From Forficula auricularia (lineage: Eukaryota > Arthropoda > Insecta > Dermaptera > Forficulidae), in contig JALMQS010000075.1 in assembly GCA_024734495.1 (NCBI GenBank), positions 4,448,832 through 4,512,831 of the forward strand: a stretch of 64,000 nt of DNA, read 5' to 3'. Of this stretch, positions 21,083 to 31,670 are shown piece after piece (position 1 is the stretch's first letter; the number at the start of each line of letters is the position of its first letter). The notes under the pieces were generated by a model that was not told the DNA's origin, made no database searches, and saw nothing but the letters and a program-made list of their open reading frames with translations. The position numbers and the translations under genes are program-made.

Positions 21083-22286
21083 TAATTATTGATGTGAAAA
21101 CTGCTTATTTGTATGGAGACTTAGAAGAGATAACGTATATGGAACAACCTAAAGGATTCATTGAGAAAAAAAATAAAATATGGTTTGTAAATTGTTGAAG
21201 TCTTTACGGATTACCGCAATCAGGAAGATGTTGGTATAGGAAAATAGATCAAATATTAAAAGATATCAAGTTTAAAAGAATGGATAGTGATCCTTGTGTG
21301 TATAAAATTGAGAAAAATAATGAATTTGCTATAATTGGTTTATACGTTGATGATATTATCAAAGCAGGAACAAGTGAAAATTTTATAAAAGAAATCTCAT
21401 TTGAATTATCAAAATATATAGAATTGAAAATGAAAGAAGTAGATGAACCTTATTTAAATATAAGGATAAGAGAAGAAAAATGGGGATATGAAATGAGTCA
21501 AGAATCATACATAATTAAAATTCTTAAGAAATATGAACTTGAAAATGTGAATACGGTTAAAACACCTGGATGTGTAAATCAAGACTTAGATAATTATGAA
21601 GAGTCGAGCAAAGTGGACAAAACTATTTATCAAGAAATGATTGGGTCCCTTATGTATCTATCAACCGGAACAAGACCAGATATAAGTTTTAATGTGAGTA
21701 AACTATCTCAATATAGTAACGACCCAAGACAAATACATTTCACAGCTTTGAAAAGAATCTATAGGTACATAAAAGGAACTTCAAACTATTCATTAAAGTT
21801 TAAACCTTCAGGAAAAGACATTATCGTATATACTGATGCAAGCTGGAATAGTACAAAAGACGCGAAATCATATTCTGGTTTTACTGTGAAAATAGCTGAT
21901 TGTTTAATCAATTGGAAAAGTAAAAAACAGAATTTAGTTGCTTTATCTACGTGTGAGGCAGAATTGATAGCAATTTCAGAAGGCATATGCGATGTGAAAT
22001 GGATTCAGAATTTGTTAAGTGAATTAAATTTGAAAAGTTTGAATATTTCTCCAGTCACGCTTAGAACAGACAGTATTACTGCTATCAACTGGATAAAATC
22101 ATTGAAGAATCAAGAACAAAACATATAAATAGAAAATACTATTTTGTTAAGGATGAAATTATGAAAGAAAATATTAAACTAGAGCATGTAAAATCTGAAG
22201 AAATGGATGCAGATTTTTTGACAAAAACTTTATATAAAGACAAATTTAACTATTGTGTACAAAAAAATAAAATGTTAAAGATATAA
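21083..22286 (+). pseudogene. Ty1/Copia retrotransposon pol remnant (reverse transcriptase, RNase H)
   Basis: The frame enters in the RT domain (IDVKTAYLYGDLEE, then MEQPKGF and SLYGLPQSGRCWY). It contains the polymerase motif LYVDDI, GSLMYLSTGTRPDISF, and the RNase H blocks YTDASW and STCEAELIA, ending in the Copia tail HVKSEEMDADFLTK. An in-frame TGA sits at 21196 and a frameshift near 22105. Upstream of 21080 the element is cut off and a repeat shared with 37796-37890 takes over. Good residue conservation suggests a fairly young loss. Confidence 0.88.
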
Positions 22287-22291
22287 ATCTT

Positions 22292-22530
22292 AAAAGGGGG
22301 ATTTGATGTGATATTAAGATTTATACTCTTAGGTTTTTTATTGTAAAATTTATTGAGTAAATAAATAGTTAACGAGAATTCACGAAACATTTTTAGTAAC
22401 AATTATTTTTATAGAGAAAAGTTTACGGAATTTAATAGAATGAAAATGAAATGTATTTATTTTTATATAAATTCATTTAAATTGAGTAGGTAAACTATTA
22501 TTTTTATAGAGAAAAGTTTGCGGAATTTAA
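22292..22530 (+). mobile_element. Copia polypurine tract and 3' LTR start
   Basis: AAAAGGGGGATTTGATG directly after pol is a polypurine tract. The LTR would begin at the TGTGATATTAAG near 22307. Its end is unclear because the 'tttatagagaaaagtttgcg' segment is repeated and broken by another insertion at 22527; a similar remnant is at 38470-38600. Confidence 0.6.
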
Positions 22531-22645
22531 GGTAGTTGTTTCGCGACAATAGTAGCAAAAAGTTAATGCTAGAGTATATAGAACAGACAATAAGGATTCA
22601 TAATTCATAAGCCCAAAACTTTTTGCTGTTTATGTACCAATCCCT
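22527..22645 (-). mobile_element. terminal fragment of the AAGGTAGTTGTT element
   Basis: Inverted partial copy of the 37084-37789 element: the 'aaggtagttgtttcgcg' end followed by 'agcaaaaagttaatgctaga'. Inserted in the Copia LTR region. Confidence 0.6.
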
Positions 22646-22864
22646 TAATATATTTTATTTTTTTACTTTTTAGTCTTAATTATTTTTATAGAGAAAAGTT
22701 TAAGGAATTTAACAGAATGAAATGTATTTATTTTTATTATTTTATTTTATATATATAATTTCATTTATATCGAGTAGGTAAACTATTATTTTTATAGAGA
22801 AATGTTTGCGGAATTTAACAGAACGAAAATCACATTGATAGATAGATACATAGATAGATACAAG

Positions 22865-23014
22865 CGAGGGGTGAACAGCGATTAGAATTAGGTGTACACC
22901 GTCTTTGGAATTACTTTGGAATTCATTAGATAATCTATTGTCATCTATTGTCTTCTACTTGGAAATGAAAGTGGATGTAGGTATACACGATTTTAGGTCG
23001 CGGCTCACCCCTCG
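22865..23014. mobile_element. hAT-type MITE with perfect 8-bp target duplication (copy 2)
   Basis: Ends CGAGGGGTGAAC...GCTCACCCCTCG, flanked on both sides by GATACAAG (22857-22864 and 23015-23022). Same family as 18863-19018. Confidence 0.85.
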
Positions 23015-23247
23015 GATACAAGTGAAGCAAATATAAAGCATGTAAAATTATCCATGACAGCTCGGATTTAGTAGAAGATATCTCTCGTGATTTCTTAAAA
23101 AATTCAATTCTGCTACAATCGAAAATTTTATAATAAAAGGTTGAGATTTAAATGAAAATAAAAAATATGTTTCAATGGAATTATTTAATAAATAATTTGA
23201 TAAAAAATGAACAATAAGAAATGAGATGTTGATAATATAGAGATAAT

Positions 23248-24024
23248 TTAATCTATTTTATTTTGATGATAGATATTCTCAGGTGTCGGGTTGTTGCATG
23301 AGCCCAAAACGCTCTCCTCGATATTAGCAAGTGCCCATTGGTGGTCGCAAATTTCCAGAGCTTCCCATTCCGCTTTAAAGGCTGCTTTCGGATCAGGAGG
23401 CATCGCCATCGCTGCCCCCGACATCTGGTCTTGTATATGCCGTGCCTGATCGGCTGCATTATTCTCTCCTAAAACCAGAGTGTAGATACTCCTCAACCCG
23501 AACACGTTCAGGAAGTACCAGGAGGCTGAAGACACCCAGGAGGCATCCAAAGAGACCAGTTCGATTCCCCGTTGTAGCATTGGCTTGAATCGGAGCGTCA
23601 ACGGGAAGGGGACTTTGGTGGTGACGAACCCGGAGAACATCCAATTGATCCAGCCTCCAATGACGATCATCGGGAGCACGTTGGTGACGTTGCCCTTGAG
23701 CATGTCGCTCATCATATTCGGGTCGGTCATCGGATTCTGCGGGGCTGCCGGCCGGGTGGTCGTTTTGAAATAGCCAGTATCTTCGTTGTTAAAGAAATGC
23801 CGACGCATCACGAACGATTGTTTCGGAATATATTTGCCATTTTCTCGTAAAAATCGAGCTCGAATCATCACTTGGCTATCTTGCACTTGTTGTAATTCTA
23901 ATTTTTTCTGCGATGACAATAAAATAGAAACATAGTGTCGAACAATTCCGACTAGAAATGTGATAACTACGATTGGCAGAAATACCCAAACTCTGATATA
24001 TGAATCTAATAATAATTCTGCCAT
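23248..24024 (-). CDS. EMC3: ER membrane protein complex subunit 3 (EMC3/TMEM111)
   Basis: An intact, intronless 258-codon frame ([20 protein letters not shown]). EMC3 is the Oxa1/YidC/Get1-superfamily core subunit of the ER membrane protein complex, which inserts tail-anchored and multi-pass proteins into the ER membrane (established for the family). Three hydrophobic helices are visible at about residues 12-32, 115-134 and 166-186. Between them are the charged cytosolic coiled coil ([14 protein letters not shown]) and the conserved loops [10 protein letters not shown] and [20 protein letters not shown]. The start sits in a good context (ACAATGG). Length equals the usual 250-265. The tail [14 protein letters not shown] is typical. 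It has no introns and is more GC-rich than its neighbours; it may be the native gene or a retrocopy, but the frame is undamaged. Confidence 0.95.
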   Translation of the reverse strand: MAELLLDSYIRVWVFLPIVVITFLVGIVRHYVSILLSSQKKLELQQVQDSQVMIRARFLRENGKYIPKQSFVMRRHFFNNEDTGYFKTTTRPAAPQNPMTDPNMMSDMLKGNVTNVLPMIVIGGWINWMFSGFVTTKVPFPLTLRFKPMLQRGIELVSLDASWVSSASWYFLNVFGLRSIYTLVLGENNAADQARHIQDQMSGAAMAMPPDPKAAFKAEWEALEICDHQWALANIEESVLGSCNNPTPENIYHQNKID

Positions 24025-24119
24025 TGTAATTAAATGAAATAATTAACGTAAATGTCAATATAAATCGAATCTTAACCTTTATAGCTGACAAACTGACGTA
24101 CCAATATAAACAAAACAAA

Positions 24120-24340
24120 ATTTATTATTTCATTAAGAAAAATAAGATCTGTTAGTTATCTACATTTAATTGTGAATTTTAATGAAACTTACTCTATTTA
24201 TTTACTTATATAATATGTTTATATAATTTCAAATACAGAAACTTTTTAGTTAAAAGAAGCGCTCGATTCAAAATTGAAAAAATCTAATCTTAATTATTAT
24301 ATTAAACGAGCAATTCTTATATATATATTTACTACAATTC
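24120..24340. promoter_or_regulatory. upstream region of EMC3
   Basis: AT-rich sequence between the EMC3 start and the inverted-repeat cluster. It must hold the promoter if the gene is expressed, but I see no specific motif worth naming. Confidence 0.25.
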
Positions 24341-24738
24341 TCATCTGTCTGATTCTTTGGGGAATCAAAACAGATGAATTTTGTTCAGTTTTTCAATAAT
24401 AAATTTTATTTAGAATGTTTATATGTTAACGTTTAAATGAAAGCGAAAGTTAAAACTTTTATCCGGTCACTGCCCTATTTTGGTGCACTTTGGACCAGAC
24501 TCGTTTTGATAGTGAACCAAGAGTTGAAAAAAAGATACAGGTTAAGGATAAAAGTTTTAACTTTCGCTTTCATTTAAATGTTTACATATAAACATTCTAA
24601 ATAAAATTTATTATTGAAAAACTGAACAAAATTCATCTGTTTCGATTCCCCAAAGAATCAGACAGATGAGAATTGTAGTAAATTTATAACAACCATACTA
24701 TTAGGAAAATAGAAGAAAAACGCGATTGAACTAGAGAG

Positions 24739-24769
<31 letters not shown>

Positions 24770-24782
24770 AGATTTGATTATA

Positions 24783-24876
24783 GGATCCAGTCAGGGGATC
24801 CATCGCCTAAATGGAGAAGGCATTTGAGGGCTTAACGCAGAAGATGTCGGATCATACCCGGCTGGGTCCTGTATCT
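24783..24876 (+). repeat. tRNA-like segment (SINE-like), first of an inverted pair
   Basis: 'catcgcctaaatggagaagg' (box-A-like) and 'cggatcatacccggctgggt' (box-B-like) are 50 bp apart. The inverted partner is at 25205-25108. No complete cloverleaf. Confidence 0.45.
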
Positions 24877-25107
24877 TTTGTCGACTCTTGGTTCACTATC
24901 AAAACGAGTCTGGTCCCAAGTGCACCAAAATAGGGCAGTGACCGGACAAAAGTTTTAGCTTTCGCTTTCATTTAAATGTTAACATATATATATATATATA
25001 TATATATATGTTAACGTTAGATGAACGCGAAAGTCAAAACTTTTTATCAGGTCACTGCCCTATTTTGGTGCAATTGGGACCTGATTCGTTTTGATACTGA
25101 ACCAAGA

Positions 25108-25205
25108 GTTGAAAAATAGGACCCAGCCGGGCTATGATCCGAGCTCCTCTGCGTTAAGCCCGCAAATGCCTTCTCCATTTAAGCGATGGATCCCCGAATA
25201 GGTCA
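25108..25205 (-). repeat. tRNA-like segment (SINE-like), inverted partner
   Basis: Reverse of the 24783 unit: minus strand 'catcgcttaaatggagaagg' and 'cggatcatagcccggctggg'. The two could form a long hairpin. Confidence 0.45.
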
Positions 25206-25499
25206 TATAATCAAATTTTTATATATATTCAACTTCTTAGTTCAGGCGCGTTTTCAACTATTTTCCTAATAGTATGGTTCTTATAAATTTGCTATAAAGT
25301 CCATCTGTCTGATTCTTTTGGGGAATCGAAACAGATGAATTTTGTTCGAATATTCAATAATAAATTTTATTTGGAATGTTTAATGTTAACGTTAGATGAA
25401 CGCGAAAGAATTTGCCAATTTATTTAATTATAAAACTCGACAAATTTAATTAAAAAAAAATAATTATACGGTATTTATTTATATACCTATATACACATA

Positions 25500-25640
25500 A
25501 TCTTTGGGACACTAGAAGGCTAGAAATGCAAAAACTGGGTGCGGGGGTGGATCTGGGGTGAACTGGGGTGAGGTGCGGGGTTTCGGGGGTGGAGTTGGCG
25601 GTGGGAGGATGTGTAGGTGCGAGGGAGGGAGGGGGAATAT
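25500..25640. repeat. G-rich segment related to Helitron core at 16975-17080
   Basis: 'gaaggctagaaatgcaaaaa' then irregular 'ggggtgaactggggtgaggt' runs; the complement pattern (ccccac, cattcc) is at 16975-17080. The proline-rich frame it creates on the minus strand is low complexity. Confidence 0.5.
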
Positions 25641-26097
25641 ATATAGCTTTTAACTGAACCAAAAAGTTACCGAGCATCGCTAACTATATTCATATTTAAT
25701 AAAAGTTTTATTTATATATTAAAAATTCCCTCATCTAGCAATTAAACGTATGTTTATTTAGTTTATTTCTATCGCACTCGGACTACCTGACTCGCAGTAC
25801 TACGTGGTTGTAAATAAGCAGGCCAAGTGCAAGTCGGACAAGCGTACCGAGGGTTTCTTAATTCGTTTCTTCTAAAATACTTGAGATATCAAATTCGTTC
25901 TTATTTGTCAATAATAACGAGTATTGTTAATTTTTTCAGGGGTGATTATAGGGGGGAGGGGGTTAAGACGCAGAGTGCGTCATTGAAATTTATGGTGGGG
26001 TTGGAAATTGTTGGAAAATTAACTACCTATGTTCTAAAAATAAAAACGGTCAAGTTAATAACTTCAACAAAAGGTAATAAAAATCTTTTCTAATTGA

Positions 26098-26460
26098 AAG
26101 TAATGGAAGGCAGCCCAGGGGTAGTGAAGAAAGAAAAAATTAACACATATCAAATAATAATTTTTAAGGATTTAGGTGTCGGTTCTAGGTGAAACATTAT
26201 AAGTAACTTAAGAGGAGAATTTTCTAGGTTAGGTTTCACAAAAGCTTTTGTGAAACCTAACCTAGAAAATTCTCCTCTTAAGTTACATATCAAATAAGGT
26301 GTAACTTATTGGATTCTTTCCACCTTTCCTTTCTCAAACCGACGTTTTTTGAAAGGAAAGGAGGAAGGATTCCAATAAATTACACCTTATTTGATATCTG
26401 TTAATTTTTTCTTTCCTCACTACCCCTGGGCTGCCTTCCATTACTTTCAATTAAAAGTTA
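26098..26460. mobile_element. damaged copy of the 20384 palindromic element
   Basis: Arms 'taatggaaggcagcccaggg' and its inverse 'gcccaggg...ctttca' match 20384-20840, but the core is replaced by an 84-bp palindrome and a shortened 'aaaccgacgttttttgaaag'. Confidence 0.65.
26203..26286. repeat. perfect 84-bp palindrome
   Basis: Two 42-bp arms (starting GTAACTTAAGAGGAGAATTT) with zero spacer meet at AAAAGCTTTT; every base pairs. Confidence 0.95.
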
Positions 26461-26588
26461 TACCAGTCTGTCTCTCTCCAGAGAAAATTTCGTTGCAAAT
26501 AAAAATCTTTTCTAATTCTTTAGAAGTGAATAAAATATAATGTACAAGAAGGGCGGGGGTTACTTTTCATGAAACCGAGGGACTCAAA

Positions 26589-26834
26589 ATGAATAATAAT
26601 AATAAGTATCTTGAACTCGCATAAGAAATTAAGAAAATGTGGAGACAAGATAGAGTATTAATGGTGCCCCTTATCATGTTTGCGACTGGTGTCGTCCCGA
26701 AGACGCTCCCTAAGAACTTAAAGGAGCTGGGCATTTCTGGAGGGGGCGTTATCACGACGGTGCAGAAGGCTGTACTGCTGGGTACGTGTGCGACAATCCG
26801 GAAGTTCCTGAACCTCCCCTCATCAAATATATAG
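26589..26834 (+). pseudogene. non-LTR retrotransposon ORF C-terminal tail
   Basis: KYLELA*EIKKMWRQDRVLM then FATGVVPKTLPKNLKELGIS and QKAVLLGTCATIRKFL. The order EI.RMW-(x)-PI..(A)TGV(I/V)PK.L-..L..QKA.LL.TC..IRK.L is the tail that follows the endonuclease of some animal non-LTR elements. One in-frame TAA at about 26622; natural end TAG at 26834. The 5' part is missing. Confidence 0.65.
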
Positions 26835-26997
26835 AAGATATCATCTTTGCTATTTATAGCCGATGTATAGTATAGTATAAACCTCCTTCAAAGGAGAGAA
26901 AAGAATCAAAAAATAATAATAAAATCTTCATTCTTTCGTGACTTCAGGAAGTGAGCTTTGTATTGTTGTAATCAGGGCAGACCAGAGAGGGAGCAGA

Positions 26998-27013
26998 GGG
27001 GGGGGGGGGGGTG
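26998..27013. repeat. poly(G) tract
   Basis: A run of G within 'gagcagaggggggg'. Confidence 0.85.
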
Positions 27014-27237
27014 CAAAACTCTTGGAAGTGCCGAATGTTGATTTTTTTTTACTACATTAAGCTATTGGTTATCTGCGAGGCCCATAAAAAAATAAGAAAA
27101 ATGAATTGAACTATAAGCAAATAAAAATATTTTTATATTTTAATGAAAAATGACATTTTATTCGCACAGAATAGTAAAATAAGTTAGTTAAGGCACTGTA
27201 TATATAAAAACATTTATCATTTATTCCAACCTTAGAG

Positions 27238-27320
27238 AAGGGGTCAGAAACCTGCGGCTCGCGAGCCACATGCGGCTATTACGATGTGAAGATGCGGCTT
27301 TATTTTAAATCAAAAATCAA

Positions 27321-27359
<39 letters not shown>

Positions 27360-27360
27360 C
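27238..27360 (+). mobile_element. hAT-like terminus followed by (TA)n
   Basis: 'ggggtcagaaacctgcggct' and 'cgcgagccacatgcggctat' are a classic hAT end pattern. A (TA)n microsatellite follows at about 27324-27356. A similar end ('gatcggcaagccacatgcga') is at 29262-29282. Confidence 0.6.
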
Positions 27361-28009
27361 CTAATCAAATACCATAATATTGAATTAAATATGTTAGTGG
27401 CTCTTTAAAATGTGAAAAATAGTTTCTTTCCATAACAACAATATTAAATTAGAATGGGCGAAGGAGGCCAATACTCAGATTTCCCCAGGAGTCCGAAATT
27501 TATCTGGACGGCCCTGGTTGTTATTGACAAAGATAAGAATAACCCCTTCAGGGGTTTACTAAAATAAAATAGTTTATGATGAATTTTAATATTAAAGCTT
27601 ATGTGTTCCACTTGTTTCTTACAAGCTGCTGGTCGGGTCTTCAACAGCATGACCCTGGCGGAGACGTCTCGGGGTTCCAAAAAAAGATACCCTTAAATAT
27701 ATTGATAATATTCAAATACATATTTTGCTTTTATTCAATCACCTGCTACAAATAAATAAAGTAAAATTAATTCAAATTCAAATTTGATTCACAAAATACT
27801 CCGGGCAAATTATCTACCTCATAAGGAAACTCATCTGGCATAATTTATTGCGCTAAATTTTTCACTCAAAGATTTAATCTTCATTTGTAAAATTTCGCTG
27901 TCTAGTAATTCTAAATTTAAATATATTGATATCGTTTATAATTTAAATATAGATTGTTGAGTGTTTCAAATTTTGAATTTCTTTAAAAATCTAAGGGCAA
28001 TAGAGAACA
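27361..28009. other. stretch with no recognised gene
   Basis: A 78-codon minus-strand frame at 27680-27444 is the longest and resembles nothing I know. The rest is AT-rich. Confidence 0.3.
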
Positions 28010-28012
28010 TTA

Positions 28013-28274
28013 GGCTAAGCACACACAGTCAATTTTCAGTCGACCCAACAATTTAGTTGGGTTACTTTGAAATCGTGATGCATTATCAATTTATAACCAA
28101 CTCTAATTAACTAAGCTCGATTTTTTTATCATAAGTGCTCATCGATCGCTTTTGATTAAATAATCGAGTTGATCTGCAGTTGTGTTGTGTATGCACCTAC
28201 ATTTAAAACTTAATATATTTATGTCCATCAACTAAACTATCGCTCGAGTGAAAATCGACTGTGTGTGCCTAGCC
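28013..28274. mobile_element. PIF/Harbinger-type MITE with TTA target duplication
   Basis: Flanked by TTA on both sides. Ends GGCTAAGCACACACAGTC and, inverted, GGCTAGGCACACACAGTC, continuing inverted for about 30 bp ('gattttcactcga'). Confidence 0.75.
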
Positions 28275-28312
28275 TTAGAGTTCGAAATGCCGATAATAGA
28301 TAGGAGGCTTTA

Positions 28313-28580
28313 AATTTCTAAAGAAATCTCAAGAGGGTTTTCATCTGCTAAATCCGATTTGTTATGGATGATCTTTATTACATTTCTGAAGGGGTGTGCT
28401 CGCAGGAATCGAGAACCAAAAATAGGAATCCAGGCCAATCTCACAGGTTAGCCAATGGTACCAGATTGTTATTTCTGGTAGTCGGGTTCGATTTCCGAGG
28501 AGGCGAACAGAATTCTTCTGATAAGTATTAAAGATCGATTGTCCATGACAGCTCGGATTTAGTGATTTCTTTATAATTTG
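28313..28580 (+). mobile_element. inverted-repeat element with tRNA-like box
   Basis: Arms 'tgctaaatccgatttgttat' and 'catgacagctcggatttagt'. The core has 'aggttagccaatggtaccag' and 'gtcgggttcgatttccgagg' (box B). Same family as 18551-18795. Confidence 0.65.
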
Positions 28581-28639
28581 GGTCTCAGCCTCCCAAATCT
28601 ATGTAATTACGCTAACATGATATTCCATAAAGCCATTTG

Positions 28640-29530
28640 TGGAGTGAAGTGATTATCGCTTACCTGAGTCTACCATGTATTATCTTATAAGCATTTATTT
28701 ATATATATAAACATATACATTTTTACATTGGGATTTTCCATTAAAAGAAAAACAATTACGCTCAATATATTGTATCAAAATTCTTTATTTAATAAACTTG
28801 TATTTTTTTATATAAATATTTACTTTTTTAACTTTTCACCCTAAAACTTCTTCCAAGCCATTTCAACGGAATTTCTTCAATTTCCATCTACGCCCATCAA
28901 ATTTTCAACAGGTACATATACTTAAAGTGTATTTCTGTTCCAATCAGAACTTGAATTTTCCAAAAATGGACTTAATTCCATTGGCTTTTGAGCGATTCAA
29001 CTGGAGCGTAATAATTACTCGAGGTAGTTAAGTAAATGAAACAGTAAAATAAATTAAAAAAAATAAAGTAAGTAGATTTGTTATAAAATTTGTATTTTTA
29101 TTCAAAAAAATAATATCAACAAGTTAAACTATATAAAATTTAACATCGAAATAAAAAATAAGTTAAATGATAAATTGGAATTGTCAGATCAATAATCATT
29201 AAGTAGTAGTCTTTTATTTTGTTTTATAAAGCTAGGTTCACATGGCAGAAAAGTAGTCCAGAGATCGGCAAGCCACATGCGACTTCGAGTCAAAATTGAA
29301 AATGTTTTTTGATTTAGTTGAGCTAGCTTCTGGATAAATTTTGCGTAAATAAAATCAAACTGTAATTTTCTGTAATTTTAATAAATATAAATATCTGATG
29401 AACCAAACATTGGCGAAACTAGCCAAAATAAACTTCTTAATATCAAAATGTCTTAAATTTTATTTATCTATACGAAGGATTAACCAAAAAAAATTTCTCA
29501 TAAATTATAAATTTATATTTACATTTTTAT
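28640..29530. other. 3' flank of the P-element-like gene
   Basis: AT-rich. A hAT-like end lies at about 29256-29290. I found no terminal inverted repeat pairing this side with the region upstream of 36870, so the P-like locus does not look like a mobile unit. Confidence 0.35.
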
Positions 29531-29534
29531 TTCT

Positions 29535-31410
29535 TTAGATTATGAAAAGACTTCCATTAGAGTTTGGTGTAGAGTTCGATTGACTTGTTGTTGTCCGCTC
29601 TTTATTGATTTTCAAAAGTGAATGGAAATTAGTTAGTAATCTTCCACATGAATTGGATAATTTTCTAGAACAAAATTGAGGCTTTAGATCAGTTAGTATA
29701 CAGGTTTTCATTGAAGTTATAATATGTTTACACGTAGGTCTAATATAAGTAATTCCATGTTCTCGGATAATATATAAAAGATGTTCGAGCGGATCCTGAT
29801 TTAAAATTCTCATGTTAAACGATTGGAAACCATATTCTACTAAAATAGGCCACAATAATTCAATAGATCTTAAATTTGATATCCAGGCATCGAAGGAAGG
29901 ATGTCGAAATCTGGAACCATCCGGTTTAACACATTCCCATTTTTCGATTTTTTCTTTAACGTGTTTCCAATATGAAAAATGTTTAGAATTTTTTGTTAAA
30001 CGTTTTCTTAAAGGCTTTTTTGGTTCCGTGTCTGGGATTTCACCATTAAAGGAATCAAATAGCTGGTCTATATCATGAAGAAATAAAGATGTATATTGTG
30101 CTTCTATAGGTAAAAAGCCTTTTGAGTCTTTGGTTTGTTTAAGTTCTTCTCGAGAGATTAGTATATTTTGATTTCGGGGAGGCAAACGGGACATAATCCC
30201 CGCAGCTACAGAGTAACTAAATATTTGTGTGGCTAATTCTGTTTGATTCGAATTTTGATTCAATTCAAAATTAAAATGATTATCTGTTAATTTGGGAGCC
30301 AGAGGGAAAAAATTCAATTTATCACATTGATAAAAGTGCTCAATATACTTCCATTTGGAAATTTTTCGATTTCCCATATCAATCGCAGTCTCATGTAAAA
30401 TATCTTTTAACTTTATTAATAAATAAGGTGTATTATAAAAGTGTACTATTTTTTGTCCAAACACTTCATAAACTAAATCGCCATTCCGTTCAGTTTGATT
30501 GTTTTCATTTATTAATAAATGGATGGTGTCTTGTTTAATCTTCTCTGAATTTGAAATGCTTGCCACTACTTTTAAATGGCATTCTTGTAATGCTCGAACT
30601 ATCACAATAATCAGTCCTTTAAAAACTTCAGCCGGGGTAGATCCTTTTACAAAAAAATATCCGATTGGTTGATTCCAATTGGATCTTAAACCCCGGACCA
30701 TAAATATCACAGCCGAATCTGCTGAATCCGAAGTGCCCATTGACGTTTCTTCAAGACAATAGCCGAAGCGGGATGCATTAGAGGAGGTAGAATTATTTTT
30801 GAAATCAATTATTTTAATATCTTCAAATAATAAAGATACAATTCGTTCAGATGGATGTAAATTTTCAACCAGAGATTTAATTTTTTCAAAATATGAGCTA
30901 TTAACTCCGGGTCCAAAGGGAATTGAAGTTACCAAATCATTCAATTCACTTAAAGAAGGCAAGGCGACGAGATGCTTTAAAAATTCGTAAGCAATCGGAT
31001 CTTTTTTACATAAAGATAGTGCCCATAATAATTCTTTCTTTATAAAACACTTTTCTCTTTCTACATGATCTTTTAATTGGCCAGTAAAAAGAGTATAAGC
31101 AGAGATTTTGCCTTGTAATATTTTTTGAATAAATTGATTTTTTAACATTTTTCGAACTAATACAAAAAGATTCTTTGTATTTTTGGCTAAAAATTTATAC
31201 CGTAAGAGTCTTTTTTGATATTTATTCATGTATTTGTCTTGTTGTATTATCCGATCCTCTGCCATCGTTTGGATAATATTTTCATTACATGTAGAGTTAT
31301 TGATATGTTCCAAAACTTCAACTGAGGATGCTCTCTTCATACCCACATAAGTGTGATCGATTAACGGAGGAGCAATAGGACTTGAATTCAGCGAAGGTTG
31401 CGACTGATCG
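29535..31410 (-). CDS. P-element-like (THAP9-like) transposase-derived protein, exon 2
   Basis: A single 624-codon exon, open from a strong acceptor (TTTTTTTTAG at 31411) to the stop. It carries the P-element transposase architecture: a charged coiled-coil stretch (DKYMNKYQKRLLRYKFLAKN), an RNase H-like part with NWNQPIGYFFVKG, a middle region with KISKWKYIEHFYQ and FNFELNQNSNQTELATQIFS, and the C-terminal block FNMRILNQDPLEHLLYIIRE. Joined to exon 1 (36870-36494) it gives about 750 residues, close to the 751 of the Drosophila P transposase. Where active members usually have FDEM, a CD...N motif and DPPH-LLK, this protein has FEDIKI, SISNSE and YNTPYLLIK. By inference without alignment the two catalytic aspartates are gone, so it is probably a domesticated DNA-binding protein. 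A mariner element sits in its intron. Confidence 0.85.
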
Positions 31411-31670
31411 CTAAAAAAAAATATTTTAGATTAATTCTATGTAGAAAATGATCTAGATAATTAATAAATAAATTTAAAATAATGTGATTTTTAATATAAT
31501 AATGGATAGTGGCAATAATAAAGAATAAATGATTATTTAATTTGATAACATAGCGGAGAGTAGCAGAGTTGTTGATTTATATGGATAAATCAGTGAGGTT
31601 GTCCTGTGCTTGATTCAAATAAAAATATACCTATATAATATAATTATATAATGAATATTTTTATGTGCTA

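Larger units (their letters stand above)
24340..25420. repeat. nested inverted-repeat cluster with a tRNA-like segment
   Basis: The block 'catctgtctgattctttggg' ... 'tgaaagcgaaagttaaaact' ... 'cactgccctattttggtgca' occurs at 24345-24540, inverted at 24545-24675, again in part at 24905-24985 and 25020-25110, and at 25300-25410. (TA)n runs at 24745-24768 and 24985-25008 separate the pieces. Confidence 0.75.
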
